Positions 40,045-49,399 of a stretch of 64,000 nt of DNA are shown here, in pieces. A model generated the notes under the pieces. The model had not been told where the DNA came from. It saw only the letters and a program-made list of their open reading frames with translations, and made no database searches. Numbering within the stretch: the first letter of the stretch is position 1; every line of letters begins with the position of its first letter. Source of the DNA: a virus. Location: IMG/VR virus record IMGVR_UViG_3300028840_001508, positions 1 to 64,000 of that record, one strand, 5' to 3'. Position numbers and translations under genes: made by a program.

Positions 40045-40380
40045 ATGATGAAACAGGATAACATCAAGGAAAGATTCCGTCAACTAGATAACGACAGGAA
40101 TAAGCTATATGATACCATAGCGAATAAGACGGAATCCGATAGAAAGCAGATAGAGGAAATAGAAAAAGCAATGGACGAGAAAACTGCCGAAGACCGAACT
40201 GCGATCAAGGAATTAAATGAGCAAATCATAGCTTTACGTTTGGAATGCAGTCATGTTTGGCAGGATCAGGATCCGGCAACAATAGATCTACTAGGTTTTC
40301 CATATCCTGTTTGTACTAAATGTGGTTTAGGTGAACTGACTTACCTGCTACATAGCCGTGGATGGACAGAAAGCATTTGA
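40045..40380 (+). CDS. Coiled-coil protein with C-terminal zinc site
   Basis: 111 residues. The first ~70 are a charged coiled coil (DRKQIEEIEKAMDEKTAEDR); the C-terminus has CSHVW and CTKCGLGE as a probable zinc knuckle. GAAAGGGG precedes the ATG. Family not recognised. Confidence 0.6.
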   Translation: MMKQDNIKERFRQLDNDRNKLYDTIANKTESDRKQIEEIEKAMDEKTAEDRTAIKELNEQIIALRLECSHVWQDQDPATIDLLGFPYPVCTKCGLGELTYLLHSRGWTESI

Positions 40381-40461
40381 GCATGGATTAACTGGATCTC
40401 GTTCAACCGGTTTTGGGGCAGGGCTTTCCGTAAAAAATGTCCTGCACAATAGAATATCCAC

Positions 40462-40502
40462 AAAAACGGGTCAGATGGCGAAGTTTGCGCTGACCCGTTT
40501 TT
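40462..40502 (+). terminator. Bidirectional rho-independent terminator before the capsid gene
   Basis: A perfect 13-bp stem, AAAAACGGGTCAG (40462-40474) with CTGACCCGTTTTT (40490-40502). A-run and T-run flank it, so it can work in both directions. The remaining spacer to 40657 holds no gene. Confidence 0.8.
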
Positions 40503-40657
40503 CTTTGCCATTTGACCCGTATCAAAGCAGAAATATCAGGCGCAAGCTGGAGATAGATTTGAGAGCTATCAGGCAACGGCGCTGGAGATATTAGCAAACC
40601 GACGTAAGACACGGAAATGAAAGAGAGACAACTGATTCGCAGAGGTGAAAATGATAA

Positions 40658-41971
40658 ATGGCTTTAACTAAAGAAGAAATAGCGGCGCTGACTGCTGAGA
40701 TACAGAAGAACCTGGATGCGCCGGCCAAGCCTCCCAAGGTAGACATAAAGCAGGAGCTTACGAAGCAGCTTGCTGAAGTCAAGACTCAATGGGATAAAGA
40801 AAAGGATGAAGCAATCAAGGCTGCACTGGCAAAGCAGGCAGAGGAACACGAGAAAGCCCTTGATGAACTCAAACCGCAGCCGAAGGAGAAGAAGCTGCCC
40901 ACCAAGGAAAATGACCCGACAGGCGGCTTTCCTACCATTTCTGAGTTTGGCGAAGCTGTAGCGAAGGCTGGCATGGGCAGAGGGCTTGATCCTCGTCTGA
41001 AGATGATCATGGAAAAAGCCGCAGGTGCAGGGATGGAAGAGGGCGTTGATTCTGAGGGCGGATTCCTCGTTCCAGAGGAACACGCCACCAGGCTGCTTGA
41101 GAACGGCATCGGATCGTCTGATCTCCTGTCCCGCGTCACGGAGATACCCATGCAGAGCAATAGTATCGCCATTCCCTGTGTCGTTGACACTACCAGGGCG
41201 AGCGGGCTGTTGTTCGGCGGCGTGATCGTCTACCGCAAAGCCGAAGAGGGTACTGGCACATCATCCAAGCCGAAGATGGGTGAAGTAAGGCTGACGCTGC
41301 ACAAGCTGTTTGGCCTGGCGTACTCATCTGACGAGCTGATAGAGGACAGTCCTGTAAGCATCGGTGCTATGCTTGAGCGGATGTTTACCGATGCCTTTGC
41401 CGCGAAGCTGGAGTATGAAATTATCAACGGCACGGGCACAGGCGAGCTGGAAGGCCTATTCCAGGCTAACTGCAAGATACAGCAGGACAAAGAGGAAGGG
41501 CAGACAGCCGACACTATCGAGTATGACAACATTGTGAAGATGTACTCCCGTATGCCTGGCAGGAACAGGCGACGTGCGGTGTGGCTGATCAATGACGACT
41601 GTATTCCGCAACTGTTCACGCTCAACTTGGCTGTAGGTACTGGCGGCGTTCCAGTATTTATGCCTGCCAATGGTGCATCTGCAACACCTTACGACACGCT
41701 GTTTGGCAGACCCATTATCAGTAACGAGAACTGCGCCACCATTGGTGATGCAGGCGACATCTGGTTCTGGGACCCCACCGAATACCTGCACGGCGTAAAG
41801 GCAGGAGCGGGCATCAAGTCCATGACTTCACTACATTTCAAGTTCGACACGGACGAGACGGCTTTCAGGTGGACGTTCAGGGATGATGGAATGTGCTGGT
41901 GGCCCGGTGCTTTGACGCCGCGTGTATCAAGCACCACGCTGAGTCCTGTAATCGACCTTCAAGCGAGATAG
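40658..41971 (+). CDS. Major capsid protein (HK97 fold)
   Basis: 437 residues. The N-terminal ~110 are a helical, charged scaffold (delta) region that the prohead protease would remove. The capsid domain follows: GGFLVPEEHATRLLE, NSIAIPCVVDTTRASG, LTLHKLFGLAYSSDELIED and IINGTGTGELEGL are the usual HK97 gp5-family signatures. The leader GAGGTGAAAATGATAA resembles that of the next gene. Confidence 0.92.
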   Translation: MALTKEEIAALTAEIQKNLDAPAKPPKVDIKQELTKQLAEVKTQWDKEKDEAIKAALAKQAEEHEKALDELKPQPKEKKLPTKENDPTGGFPTISEFGEAVAKAGMGRGLDPRLKMIMEKAAGAGMEEGVDSEGGFLVPEEHATRLLENGIGSSDLLSRVTEIPMQSNSIAIPCVVDTTRASGLLFGGVIVYRKAEEGTGTSSKPKMGEVRLTLHKLFGLAYSSDELIEDSPVSIGAMLERMFTDAFAAKLEYEIINGTGTGELEGLFQANCKIQQDKEEGQTADTIEYDNIVKMYSRMPGRNRRRAVWLINDDCIPQLFTLNLAVGTGGVPVFMPANGASATPYDTLFGRPIISNENCATIGDAGDIWFWDPTEYLHGVKAGAGIKSMTSLHFKFDTDETAFRWTFRDDGMCWWPGALTPRVSSTTLSPVIDLQAR

Positions 41972-42009
41972 CAGCGAAAGCTGATCAGATAAAGAGGTGA
42001 ATTCGATAA

Positions 42010-42492
42010 ATGGCTACTTTTACTGAAAACAACAAGATAGTGCCAGGTATAGCTCCCATAGACCTGAACGGCGGAGTCAGGAGCGGCGATTGGGTAAACA
42101 TGGCACACTACAACCGCCTCACTATCATCTTTATGGGCGGGGCGCTCACTGGCGCGCCGACACTGACCATCAAGAAAGGCACAAGCGTAGCTGGCGCAGG
42201 CTCAGTGGCGATGGCGTTCAACTACAAGACGTGTACCAATCCAGCGTCAAGTGATTCGCTGTCTGCTACATTCACAGCCGCAACGTCTTCGGGCGTTAAG
42301 TTCTCTGCTTCTTCCACCAACCCGCTGATCGTGGTGGAAATAGAGGCAAGTGAACTGGCGACGACTGCCACGGCTTATGACTGTGTAGCAGCGGTAGTGC
42401 CTGATCCGAGCAATGCTGCTCTTGGTGCTGTGCTGTATATCCTGAGTGAGCCGAGAATCGGCAGGGACGTGCCGCCAGCGGCTGTATCCTAG
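42010..42492 (+). CDS. Putative head decoration protein
   Basis: 160 residues, beta-rich and Ala/Thr/Ser-rich, with no signal peptide. It follows the capsid gene directly with a near-identical leader (GAGGTGAAT...TAAATGGC). Position suggests a head decoration or stabilising protein; family not recognised. Confidence 0.6.
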   Translation: MATFTENNKIVPGIAPIDLNGGVRSGDWVNMAHYNRLTIIFMGGALTGAPTLTIKKGTSVAGAGSVAMAFNYKTCTNPASSDSLSATFTAATSSGVKFSASSTNPLIVVEIEASELATTATAYDCVAAVVPDPSNAALGAVLYILSEPRIGRDVPPAAVS

Positions 42493-42501
42493 CACTAACT
42501 T

Positions 42502-42527
42502 ACTGAGGGGGCTTCTGCCCTCTCAGT
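42502..42527 (+). terminator. 11-bp hairpin after the decoration gene
   Basis: ACTGAGGGGGC (42502-42512) pairs with GCCCTCTCAGT (42517-42527), one G-U, loop TTCT. Only a short T-stretch follows, so it may attenuate capsid-gene transcription. Confidence 0.5.
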
Positions 42528-42544
42528 TTACAGCAAAGGGGAAT

Positions 42545-42952
42545 ATGATGGGAACGACAATAAGGCTTCTGAGGGAATGGATGGGCCATACTGGCGATGA
42601 TACAGAGGGCGAGGGCCAGGGCGAAGAGCTTAATGTTACTGAACGCTTTGCCAAGCAGCTTATAGACAGGGGTACGGCTGTCATGGTTAAGCAGCCTATG
42701 CCCGATGAAATACCTACCGTCAGGGTCAGGCTCATTGATGAGTGGATGACCAGACCAGGCGACAAGCAACTGGGCGAGGGCAAAGGGCAGGAGTTGAACA
42801 TGCCAAGACCGTTAGCGGAGAGGCTGATCAGGGAAAAGAAAGCCGTAGACCTGGATGCTAAGCCCAAGCGCAAGCGAACCCCCACGAAGAAGCGCGTAAG
42901 CAATCCGCCGAAAAACAAAGCAGTTCAGGCGGAGGATACAGAAAACAAATAG
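42545..42952 (+). CDS. Two-repeat protein with Lys-rich tail
   Basis: 135 residues from ATG 42545 (AAAGGGG upstream). Two copies of a ~45-residue unit: RLLREWMGHTGDD...ERFAKQLIDRGTAV and RLIDEWMTRPGDK...RPLAERLIREKKAV. The C-terminus is very basic (KPKRKRTPTKKR). The unit resembles the small domain often found near head-connector genes in phages. Function unknown. Confidence 0.6.
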   Translation: MMGTTIRLLREWMGHTGDDTEGEGQGEELNVTERFAKQLIDRGTAVMVKQPMPDEIPTVRVRLIDEWMTRPGDKQLGEGKGQELNMPRPLAERLIREKKAVDLDAKPKRKRTPTKKRVSNPPKNKAVQAEDTENK

Positions 42953-42975
42953 CCAACAAAGAGAGGTGAATCTCT

Positions 42976-44280
42976 TTGGCTACAACAATACAAGATGATT
43001 TTGTTTCCGGCCTGTACTACATATACGAGAAGGCTATAGGCAGAAGCACCACAGGCGACGTGGCTAAGTTCGGCACGGCTGACGTGGTGATCGGAAACAC
43101 ATTAAATGATATAGATTTCTACGTCTACGGCGGCGAGACTAACTATCTCAAGTACGATTGCGGTAACAGGAAGCTATCACTGGTAGGCACAGCATCCTGT
43201 ATGGACATAGCTGCATCAGGCGATAGTACGTGCAGCACCTTTACGGATAGCTTTAACGAGGTGCTGAACGTCTACAGCGGCGTTCCAAGTACAGGTGATG
43301 ACCTGACCAGCGGCACGCCTTTTTGCGGCATACACAGCCGATCCGTATGGGTGAAAGCCCAGACCAACGACATATCCATCTATGCGATAGAGGGACATTT
43401 CCGACCGAAAGCCAACTGGACGCAGGGTGTCCATGCTGCTGTGCGCGGCTACGTGGAGGAATCTGGAAGCACCACGCACGGCGGGCAGACATCGGCACTG
43501 TTAGCAAGTGTCGAGACCAGTTCAGGCTTCACCCTCTCAGCTAGCTCCTACCTTGAAGGCTTGCGGGTGGAGTCGCTGATGCACGATACGTGTACATTGA
43601 CAGGTACGCTATCTGGAATATACATAGCAAAGGGTAGCGGGAAAGAGCAGTTTAAGTACGGCATCTATATAGATGATTCTGCTGAGGTGTCAATATATAG
43701 CAATACGACACCATCAGGAACATCTGCTATTAACGCATGGGAATGCACTGTTACAGACGCCTGTACCACGTCCAGCGGCTATGCTTACGGAATCCACGTT
43801 ACAGCTAACAACACAGGTGCCAAGTCAGGAGGCTGTTCTAACACGCAGTTCAATCCCATCGGTGTAGATTTCACACTTACGGCGGGCGGTTCGGCTGGAT
43901 TCTATGCGCTTTACGCCTATATCATGAAGAGCGGAAGCCCAACACTTTCCAGCGCGGCGGTAGCAGGTGTCAACGTGGAACTTACGGAGCTTGGGGCAAT
44001 AGACTATTATGCAGGCTTGTGGGTGAACAAATACAACACAACCAAGGCGACAGGGCCAGATGCATTCTGCTTATTCAGTAACCAGGGATCAGGCGTAACC
44101 AGGACATGTTTCTATGTCCAGGGTGATAAGCCCGATTACTTGATACAGACTGCTAACTATGCCACAGATAACATGATGGTGGTAGGTTCGGGAACATACT
44201 CTACAGCAGATGGATATTTCAAATGCTACCTGGGAACGACAGAGGTACGTATACCATTTTACACGGGCGTAGACGCATAA
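42976..44280 (+). CDS. Repeat structural protein, paralogue 1 (head-fibre or decoration-like)
   Basis: 434 residues with a TTG start, GAGAGGTG upstream. Opening motif YEKAIGRSTTGDVAKFGTAD and closing module (AAVRGYVEESGSTTHGGQTS, GLRVESL, GVNVELTELGAIDYYAGLWV, VRIPFYTGVDA) recur in the next gene. Beta-rich, Gly/Ser/Thr-rich, no signal peptide: typical of a virion surface protein. Confidence 0.7.
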   Translation: MATTIQDDFVSGLYYIYEKAIGRSTTGDVAKFGTADVVIGNTLNDIDFYVYGGETNYLKYDCGNRKLSLVGTASCMDIAASGDSTCSTFTDSFNEVLNVYSGVPSTGDDLTSGTPFCGIHSRSVWVKAQTNDISIYAIEGHFRPKANWTQGVHAAVRGYVEESGSTTHGGQTSALLASVETSSGFTLSASSYLEGLRVESLMHDTCTLTGTLSGIYIAKGSGKEQFKYGIYIDDSAEVSIYSNTTPSGTSAINAWECTVTDACTTSSGYAYGIHVTANNTGAKSGGCSNTQFNPIGVDFTLTAGGSAGFYALYAYIMKSGSPTLSSAAVAGVNVELTELGAIDYYAGLWVNKYNTTKATGPDAFCLFSNQGSGVTRTCFYVQGDKPDYLIQTANYATDNMMVVGSGTYSTADGYFKCYLGTTEVRIPFYTGVDA

Positions 44281-44300
44281 TATTAGTGAAAGAGAGCGTT

Positions 44301-44322
44301 TGCCAGGCCGAAAGCCCTGGCA
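44301..44322 (+). repeat. Small hairpin between paralogous structural genes
   Basis: TGCCAGG (44301-44307) pairs with CCTGGCA (44316-44322), loop 8 nt. Lies in the leader of the 714-residue protein. Confidence 0.45.
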
Positions 44323-44342
44323 CAGGGAGTTGAAAAACATAA

Positions 44343-46487
44343 ATGCCTAGAGCAACAGGCAACTGGAAAATAGAAACAGACTGGGCATCAGGTGAAATAT
44401 ACTGGTATGAGAAAGCGGTCGGACGTAGCACTACAGGCGACCTGGTGAAAATAGGAACATCTGAGGTCGCTATCGGGAACACAGGACAGGATGTTGACCT
44501 GAAGGTATATATCGGTGAATCCGGCAATACCTACATGCAGACCGACGCAGGGAACGGCAAGGTCTACTTCTACAAGACTACTACAAGCACGTCTCCTGGC
44601 AGGTTTCTGTATATACAGGCGCTCGGTTCGCTAATGGCGTCTGGTCAGAACCTCCAGGGAATGCAGATCCGCTCCCGCGCAACGGGAACGGGGACGATAG
44701 CAGGAGGTACTGACGGAGCGGAAATCAAAGCCGGTCTAAACAGCAATAGCGACACAGGTACAATAGCGGGCGCGAGGGCTATCATAGCCAATATAGACGC
44801 CAAAAAAGGAACTATTACCACGGGAACCTGCCTTGAAGCGCAGGTAGACCTGGGCGCTGGCGGGGAAATCACTACGCTCTACGGTGTACGCGCTGCGCTG
44901 AATAACTCTGGTACAGTTACCAACGGCTACGCGTATCACGTCGATGCTGTGGCAGGCTATCCGTGGACGTATGGTCTATATATCAAGAGCCAGATGGCGA
45001 CTACGGGCATCTATATTGGTACATCAACCACGGGCATAACATTCGCAGGTACTCTGACTACCGGGATCAGCTTCGGGTCCGCTACGGTGACGACTGACAT
45101 CACCAAAGCCGGGGATATGACTATCAGTACAACCGGCACGACAAAGAACCTGACATTAAGTACCACAGGGGATATTGCGCTAAATCCTGCTGGTGCTGAT
45201 ATAACTATCGGAGGGGTTAGTGGCAGTGCGGGCAAGCTAACGGCACATGCTACGAAGCTAACCGTATACGGCGGTGACACTACAGGCGATGATCTGGTGT
45301 TGATGGCTAATAGCGCAGACAATGAAGCCATTACCCTGAACGGTGCAGGCGCTATAGCTTTTACCAATGCGAATAATGTGACGTTCAGCGGGCCTGTAGT
45401 CGAAGGGGAAAGCGGCGATACTACATGCGTCGCTCTGTCAAACACATCCAGGAACGGCATGGTAGTTTATTCGGGAACGCCCACCAGCGGCGGGACAGAT
45501 TTTACCACTGGCAACCCGATTTCTGGCATACGCTCAAGACTTCTGGTAGGAACAGCCCAGACTAATGATACGTCATGGTATGGCGTATTCGGGCAGTTAC
45601 GTATCAAGGCTAACAGGTCGCAAGGCATCGGCGCTGCCGTGCGCGGATACGTGGAAGAATCCGGCGATACTACTATGGCGGCTGGGCAGACTTCTGCACT
45701 TCTGGCATCAGTAGAAGTTAGTTCAGGCTTTTCGCTTTCTGCTGGTAATCTAGAAGGCTTGAGAGTCGAGTCATTGGCTGATGCTTCAGCAACTATGACA
45801 GGTGCTTTCAACGGTATTTATGTGGCAAAAGGCAGCGGAAAGTTGGAATTTGATTATGGCATCTATATAGACGATGCTGCAACGCGATCCATTTACTCCA
45901 ACACAACGCCAGCAGGTTCCAGCGCGGTCAATGCGTGGGAATGTACGGTTACAGATGCCTGCACTACATCTAGCGGCTATGCCCACGGTATCCATGTCTC
46001 GGCTAATAATACGGGGGTTAAGACTGGCGGATGCTCTGCGACACAGTTCAACCCTATCGGTGTAGATTTGACTTTAACCGCAGCGGGAAGCGGAGCGTCA
46101 GGAGCAGGTTTTTATGCACTATACGCTTATATAATGAAGAGCGGATCGCCGGATTGCTCCCATTGTTCCGTGGCAGGCGTGAACGTGGAACTGACAGAGC
46201 TTGGCGCAATAGACTATTATGCAGGGCTGTGGGTGAACAAGTATAATACGACTTTGGCAAGTGGCCCTGATGCCTTCTGCTTATTTAGCAATCAGGCAAC
46301 TGGGGTTACTCGCGCGGGTTTCTATTTCCAGGGCGATAAACCCAGTTATCTTATTCAGTGTGCTAATAATGCTACTGATAATATGCAGGTAGTTAGTTCG
46401 GGAACATACTCTACAGCAGACGGATATTTCAAGATATATCTGGCAAGTACAGAATATCGCATTCCATTTTATGCTGGCGTAGACTGA
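44343..46487 (+). CDS. Repeat structural protein, paralogue 2
   Basis: 714 residues. Shares the N-terminal YEKAVGRSTTGDLVKIGTSE module and the ~300-residue C-terminal module with paralogue 1 (AVRGYVEESGDTT, ELTELGAIDYYAGLWVNKYN, YRIPFYAGVD). Between them ~250 residues of Gly/Thr-rich beta repeats are inserted. DNA identity to paralogue 1 is high at the protein level but synonymous sites have diverged, indicating an old duplication under constraint. Likely a virion surface protein. Confidence 0.7.
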   Translation: MPRATGNWKIETDWASGEIYWYEKAVGRSTTGDLVKIGTSEVAIGNTGQDVDLKVYIGESGNTYMQTDAGNGKVYFYKTTTSTSPGRFLYIQALGSLMASGQNLQGMQIRSRATGTGTIAGGTDGAEIKAGLNSNSDTGTIAGARAIIANIDAKKGTITTGTCLEAQVDLGAGGEITTLYGVRAALNNSGTVTNGYAYHVDAVAGYPWTYGLYIKSQMATTGIYIGTSTTGITFAGTLTTGISFGSATVTTDITKAGDMTISTTGTTKNLTLSTTGDIALNPAGADITIGGVSGSAGKLTAHATKLTVYGGDTTGDDLVLMANSADNEAITLNGAGAIAFTNANNVTFSGPVVEGESGDTTCVALSNTSRNGMVVYSGTPTSGGTDFTTGNPISGIRSRLLVGTAQTNDTSWYGVFGQLRIKANRSQGIGAAVRGYVEESGDTTMAAGQTSALLASVEVSSGFSLSAGNLEGLRVESLADASATMTGAFNGIYVAKGSGKLEFDYGIYIDDAATRSIYSNTTPAGSSAVNAWECTVTDACTTSSGYAHGIHVSANNTGVKTGGCSATQFNPIGVDLTLTAAGSGASGAGFYALYAYIMKSGSPDCSHCSVAGVNVELTELGAIDYYAGLWVNKYNTTLASGPDAFCLFSNQATGVTRAGFYFQGDKPSYLIQCANNATDNMQVVSSGTYSTADGYFKIYLASTEYRIPFYAGVD

Positions 46488-46548
46488 GTTCTATATGCGG
46501 CATGAGGATCATATATGAAAAGAAGCGATGCCACAATCATGAGGATTG

Positions 46549-46701
46549 ATGGAATTGGAATTAGAAAAGATAGAGCTGGATCAGACAAAGCTAACAGGCA
46601 AAGATATTCTATCTCTTACAGCGGAAACACAGATACAGATCCGCACCAGGGAGCAGGGACAGGACGTGGTTCTGGTACTCAATGAATCTGTGCCAGCTTA
46701 A
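46549..46701 (+). CDS. Hypothetical small protein (50 aa)
   Basis: ATG 46549 after GAGG. The sequence LEKIELDQTKLTGKDILSLT, then TREQGQDVVLVLNESVPA, looks like genuine alpha/beta coding; an overlapping frame from 46515 is low-complexity. Not recognised. Confidence 0.5.
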   Translation: MELELEKIELDQTKLTGKDILSLTAETQIQIRTREQGQDVVLVLNESVPA

Positions 46702-46746
46702 CGGCTATGAACATGACGCATAAAAACACATCGGAGGTGAAAATGA

Positions 46747-47586
46747 ATGCCTAAATCGACAGGAGTAACAAATATAGGCCAGGACTGGTCTTCAGGCAAC
46801 ATGGTGTACTTTGAGGAAGCAGTAGGCAGAAGCACGTCCGGTGATGTGCTGAGTATTGGAACGACTGCTGTGGCTGTAGGGAATACAGGAAATGACATAG
46901 ACTTCACAGTCTACACAGGCGCATCCGCTACCTTTAAGGTGGATTGCGGCAATGCCGCTGTTGAACTGACAGCGACGCGGATAGACTGTAAGTCCGTCAC
47001 AGCTAATACGGATGGTGCTTTTATCAAGGCGGGAACATCGAGTTCACCTATCGTCAAGGATACTAGCAATCTAAAGTTCGTCAGCCTATATTTCGATAAC
47101 GGCGCGACAGGCGGTGACAATCGCGGGATATACAACAGGCTGTATCTTACAGGTGCAGGCGGCGGCGGAGAATCGCTGCGATCCTTTACGACGGTAAGCA
47201 ACGTAGCAGGCAGTACGGCTCACGGCGCGCACCTCAGTCTGAGTTTCGGGACAAGTGGCAGTATAACAGGACTCGGTGTAGCAACAAGAGCGACGCTTCA
47301 CGTTCCCAACGTAGTCATGTCGGGTGGTACTTATGCCGCAGGTCAGTCTGAAGTATATTTTGATGGCACAACAGCCCGGATAGCAGGTACTACTGTAAGC
47401 AGTATCCACAGGTTCGTTGCGGATGGGGTTTCGGGATATACAAATGACCTGCCCTACGTTTTCGAGTTTGTAGGGCTTAACTCCACGCAGTGGGAGACGA
47501 CATTTTCAGATACGCCGGATCGCGGGCTGAAGATTCGCGTAAATGGCACAGCATACTGGATCGCCTGCACTCAGGCGACAACATAA
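46747..47586 (+). CDS. Repeat structural protein, paralogue 3
   Basis: 279 residues with GGAGGTG upstream. The N-terminus (FEEAVGRSTSGDVLSIGTTA, then VGNTGNDIDFTVYTG) is the same module as in the two preceding large genes, but the C-terminal module differs (RIAGTTVSSIHRFVADG, LKIRVNGTAYWI). So the family has a conserved anchor and a changeable outer part. Confidence 0.68.
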   Translation: MPKSTGVTNIGQDWSSGNMVYFEEAVGRSTSGDVLSIGTTAVAVGNTGNDIDFTVYTGASATFKVDCGNAAVELTATRIDCKSVTANTDGAFIKAGTSSSPIVKDTSNLKFVSLYFDNGATGGDNRGIYNRLYLTGAGGGGESLRSFTTVSNVAGSTAHGAHLSLSFGTSGSITGLGVATRATLHVPNVVMSGGTYAAGQSEVYFDGTTARIAGTTVSSIHRFVADGVSGYTNDLPYVFEFVGLNSTQWETTFSDTPDRGLKIRVNGTAYWIACTQATT

Positions 47587-47593
47587 ATATGGC

Positions 47594-47615
47594 GGCTGCT
47601 GCGTATGTAGCAGCC
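47594..47615 (+). terminator. Hairpin after paralogue 3
   Basis: GGCTGCT (47594-47600) pairs with AGCAGCC (47609-47615), loop 8 nt. No T-run. Confidence 0.4.
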
Positions 47616-47636
47616 GTAACGCAAAGGAGCAAATGA

Positions 47637-48104
47637 ATGAAACCAATTCAATTTGAAGCGAGAATGCTAATAGGACTGAACAGGGCTCTGGGCGAACTGG
47701 CAGAGCAGAAAACCATCCCCAACAAGCTTTCATACTGGCTTATGCGTATCAGCAGGGAAGTAGTCAAGGAGATTGAAACCTTCGAGCAGGCACGCATGAA
47801 AATCATAGACAAGTATGCAGATAAGGATGAGGATGGGCAGTATAGAACGGAAAATGACCAGTACGTGATCCCCGACCAGGCTGGCTATGCCGCTGAATTC
47901 GAGGAGATTGCCGCTAATCCTATCGAAATCCGGTTCAACAAGGTCAAGGTGAACCTGGATGAGTTGGATAAGCGGGGCGTGGAAATCAGCCCTGAATCAT
48001 ATTTCTACCTTGACCTTATCTTCGATATAGAAGAAGAGACGGAAGCAGCAGAGGAAGCAGAAGAGGACAGCCCTGTTCAGATCCTTGAGATGAAAAAGGA
48101 CTGA
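47637..48104 (+). CDS. Hypothetical structural-region protein
   Basis: 155 residues, helical, acidic C-terminus (EEETEAAEEAEEDS). It contains NDQYVIPDQAGYAAEFEEIA, a pattern I associate with small phage proteins of the DUF1617 type, but this is uncertain. AAAGGAG upstream. Confidence 0.55.
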   Translation: MKPIQFEARMLIGLNRALGELAEQKTIPNKLSYWLMRISREVVKEIETFEQARMKIIDKYADKDEDGQYRTENDQYVIPDQAGYAAEFEEIAANPIEIRFNKVKVNLDELDKRGVEISPESYFYLDLIFDIEEETEAAEEAEEDSPVQILEMKKD

Positions 48105-48109
48105 TGTGA

Positions 48110-48865
48110 ATGGCAACAGGAACAGTAACAGAAACTTATGAAAAGCTATACCCGGTAAAGAAGGTGACGCTTGACTGGACGAGTTCGGCTGGGGGCACTA
48201 TCAGTGGCACAGCCTCCAGCCACCTGAGCGGCATAATAGAGCGGGTCTGCCTTGTGCCATCCAGCGCCACCGCCCCCACTGCCTTGTATGATGTGACTAT
48301 ACTTGACGACAATTCCCTGGACATCCTACAGGGGCTTGGGCTGAACCTATCAGCCAGCGTGAGCAAGCAGTTCGGGATAGGCGAAGAGGTATGGATAGAG
48401 GACAGCGCGGATACGGAGCTATACAAAACCAAGTCCTATTCCGGCTCTGACGCAACTGTATCAGCAACTATCCTCTACACCTCCGACATCATGCAGGACA
48501 GGGACACTGACACGGTAATTGACATAAAGTTCGACGCAAGCGGGACGACTGATAACCTTCTCGTGTACCTCTACAGGCGGCGTGACGCTACGTGGGATAA
48601 CGACGAGATAGCAAGAACCAGTGTGGAGATCACCAGCGACGGCTCTGAGGACATCTATAGCATGGATCTGGATAGCTACGGGCCGGGGCATTACCGCCTG
48701 GGCATAGCATCCGCTGGCAGCACAGATGACTACGGAGTGGACATTGAGATGCGGCAGTATCATAGAGTCACCTTCCGTGGAATAGCAGTAAACAGCCCGC
48801 TCACGCTGGGCATAACCAACGCTGGCAACGCCAAGTGCGGCGATGTCATACTCTATCTGAGGTGA
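48110..48865 (+). CDS. Beta-rich virion protein
   Basis: 251 residues, Thr/Ser/Asp-rich with alternating beta pattern, in two similar-sized halves. No signal peptide. Position among decoration genes suggests a structural role; family not recognised. Confidence 0.6.
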   Translation: MATGTVTETYEKLYPVKKVTLDWTSSAGGTISGTASSHLSGIIERVCLVPSSATAPTALYDVTILDDNSLDILQGLGLNLSASVSKQFGIGEEVWIEDSADTELYKTKSYSGSDATVSATILYTSDIMQDRDTDTVIDIKFDASGTTDNLLVYLYRRRDATWDNDEIARTSVEITSDGSEDIYSMDLDSYGPGHYRLGIASAGSTDDYGVDIEMRQYHRVTFRGIAVNSPLTLGITNAGNAKCGDVILYLR

Positions 48866-48869
48866 GGAC

Positions 48870-49397
48870 ATGGGAGATATTTCAGGGACATTTACGTGGG
48901 AGCCAAACCTTCAGGTAGCTGGCGTGACTGTGACTTTTACGGCAGACGCACAAAGCGAAACAGCGGGCGGCACTGTAGTCGCTATCACAAAGTACGAGTG
49001 GCAGTTCGGGGAAGGCGCGCCACTCGTAAATGGCGAGGATAGCGATGAATATGCGCATGTATTTGTAGACCCTGGCACTTATGATGTGGGATGCAGGGTG
49101 ACTGATGCTGACGGAGCAAAGGCGACTCAGCGGAAGGACGTTGAAATAACCAAGAGGTACAGGGCAACGGGCAGATGGGATCAGAAGCCCATCCGGGCGA
49201 CGGTGATACTAACTGAGTATGCAGCGGGAAATGCAGCAACGGGTAATAGCTGGCGACTGCCGTTTGATACGCTCAACCGGGACTATACAGAAATAGCGCA
49301 GAGATTCAAGCCGCTGATAGAAAACCCGGACGTACCGCCCACGCGAGCTATACTGGACGAGATAGAAGATCAGGTTAACGAGGCGATGAAGGAGTAG
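48870..49397 (+). CDS. PKD-domain protein
   Basis: 175 residues. A PKD (Ig-like) domain spans about residues 10-95: VTFTADAQSETAG, KYEWQFGEG, YAHVFVDPGTYDVGCRVTD. The C-terminal part is a separate helical domain. PKD domains on phage virions often mediate weak carbohydrate contact. Confidence 0.75.
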   Translation: MGDISGTFTWEPNLQVAGVTVTFTADAQSETAGGTVVAITKYEWQFGEGAPLVNGEDSDEYAHVFVDPGTYDVGCRVTDADGAKATQRKDVEITKRYRATGRWDQKPIRATVILTEYAAGNAATGNSWRLPFDTLNRDYTEIAQRFKPLIENPDVPPTRAILDEIEDQVNEAMKE

Positions 49398-49399
49398 AA

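Noticed and set aside
40358-40594. 78-codon ORF between the coiled-coil and capsid genes
   Set aside because: It runs straight through the perfect 13-bp terminator, lacks a ribosome site and has no family features.
46515-46686. Alternative ORF in the gap after paralogue 2
   Set aside because: Low-complexity Gly/Ser/Arg product; the overlapping 50-residue frame from 46549 looks more protein-like.
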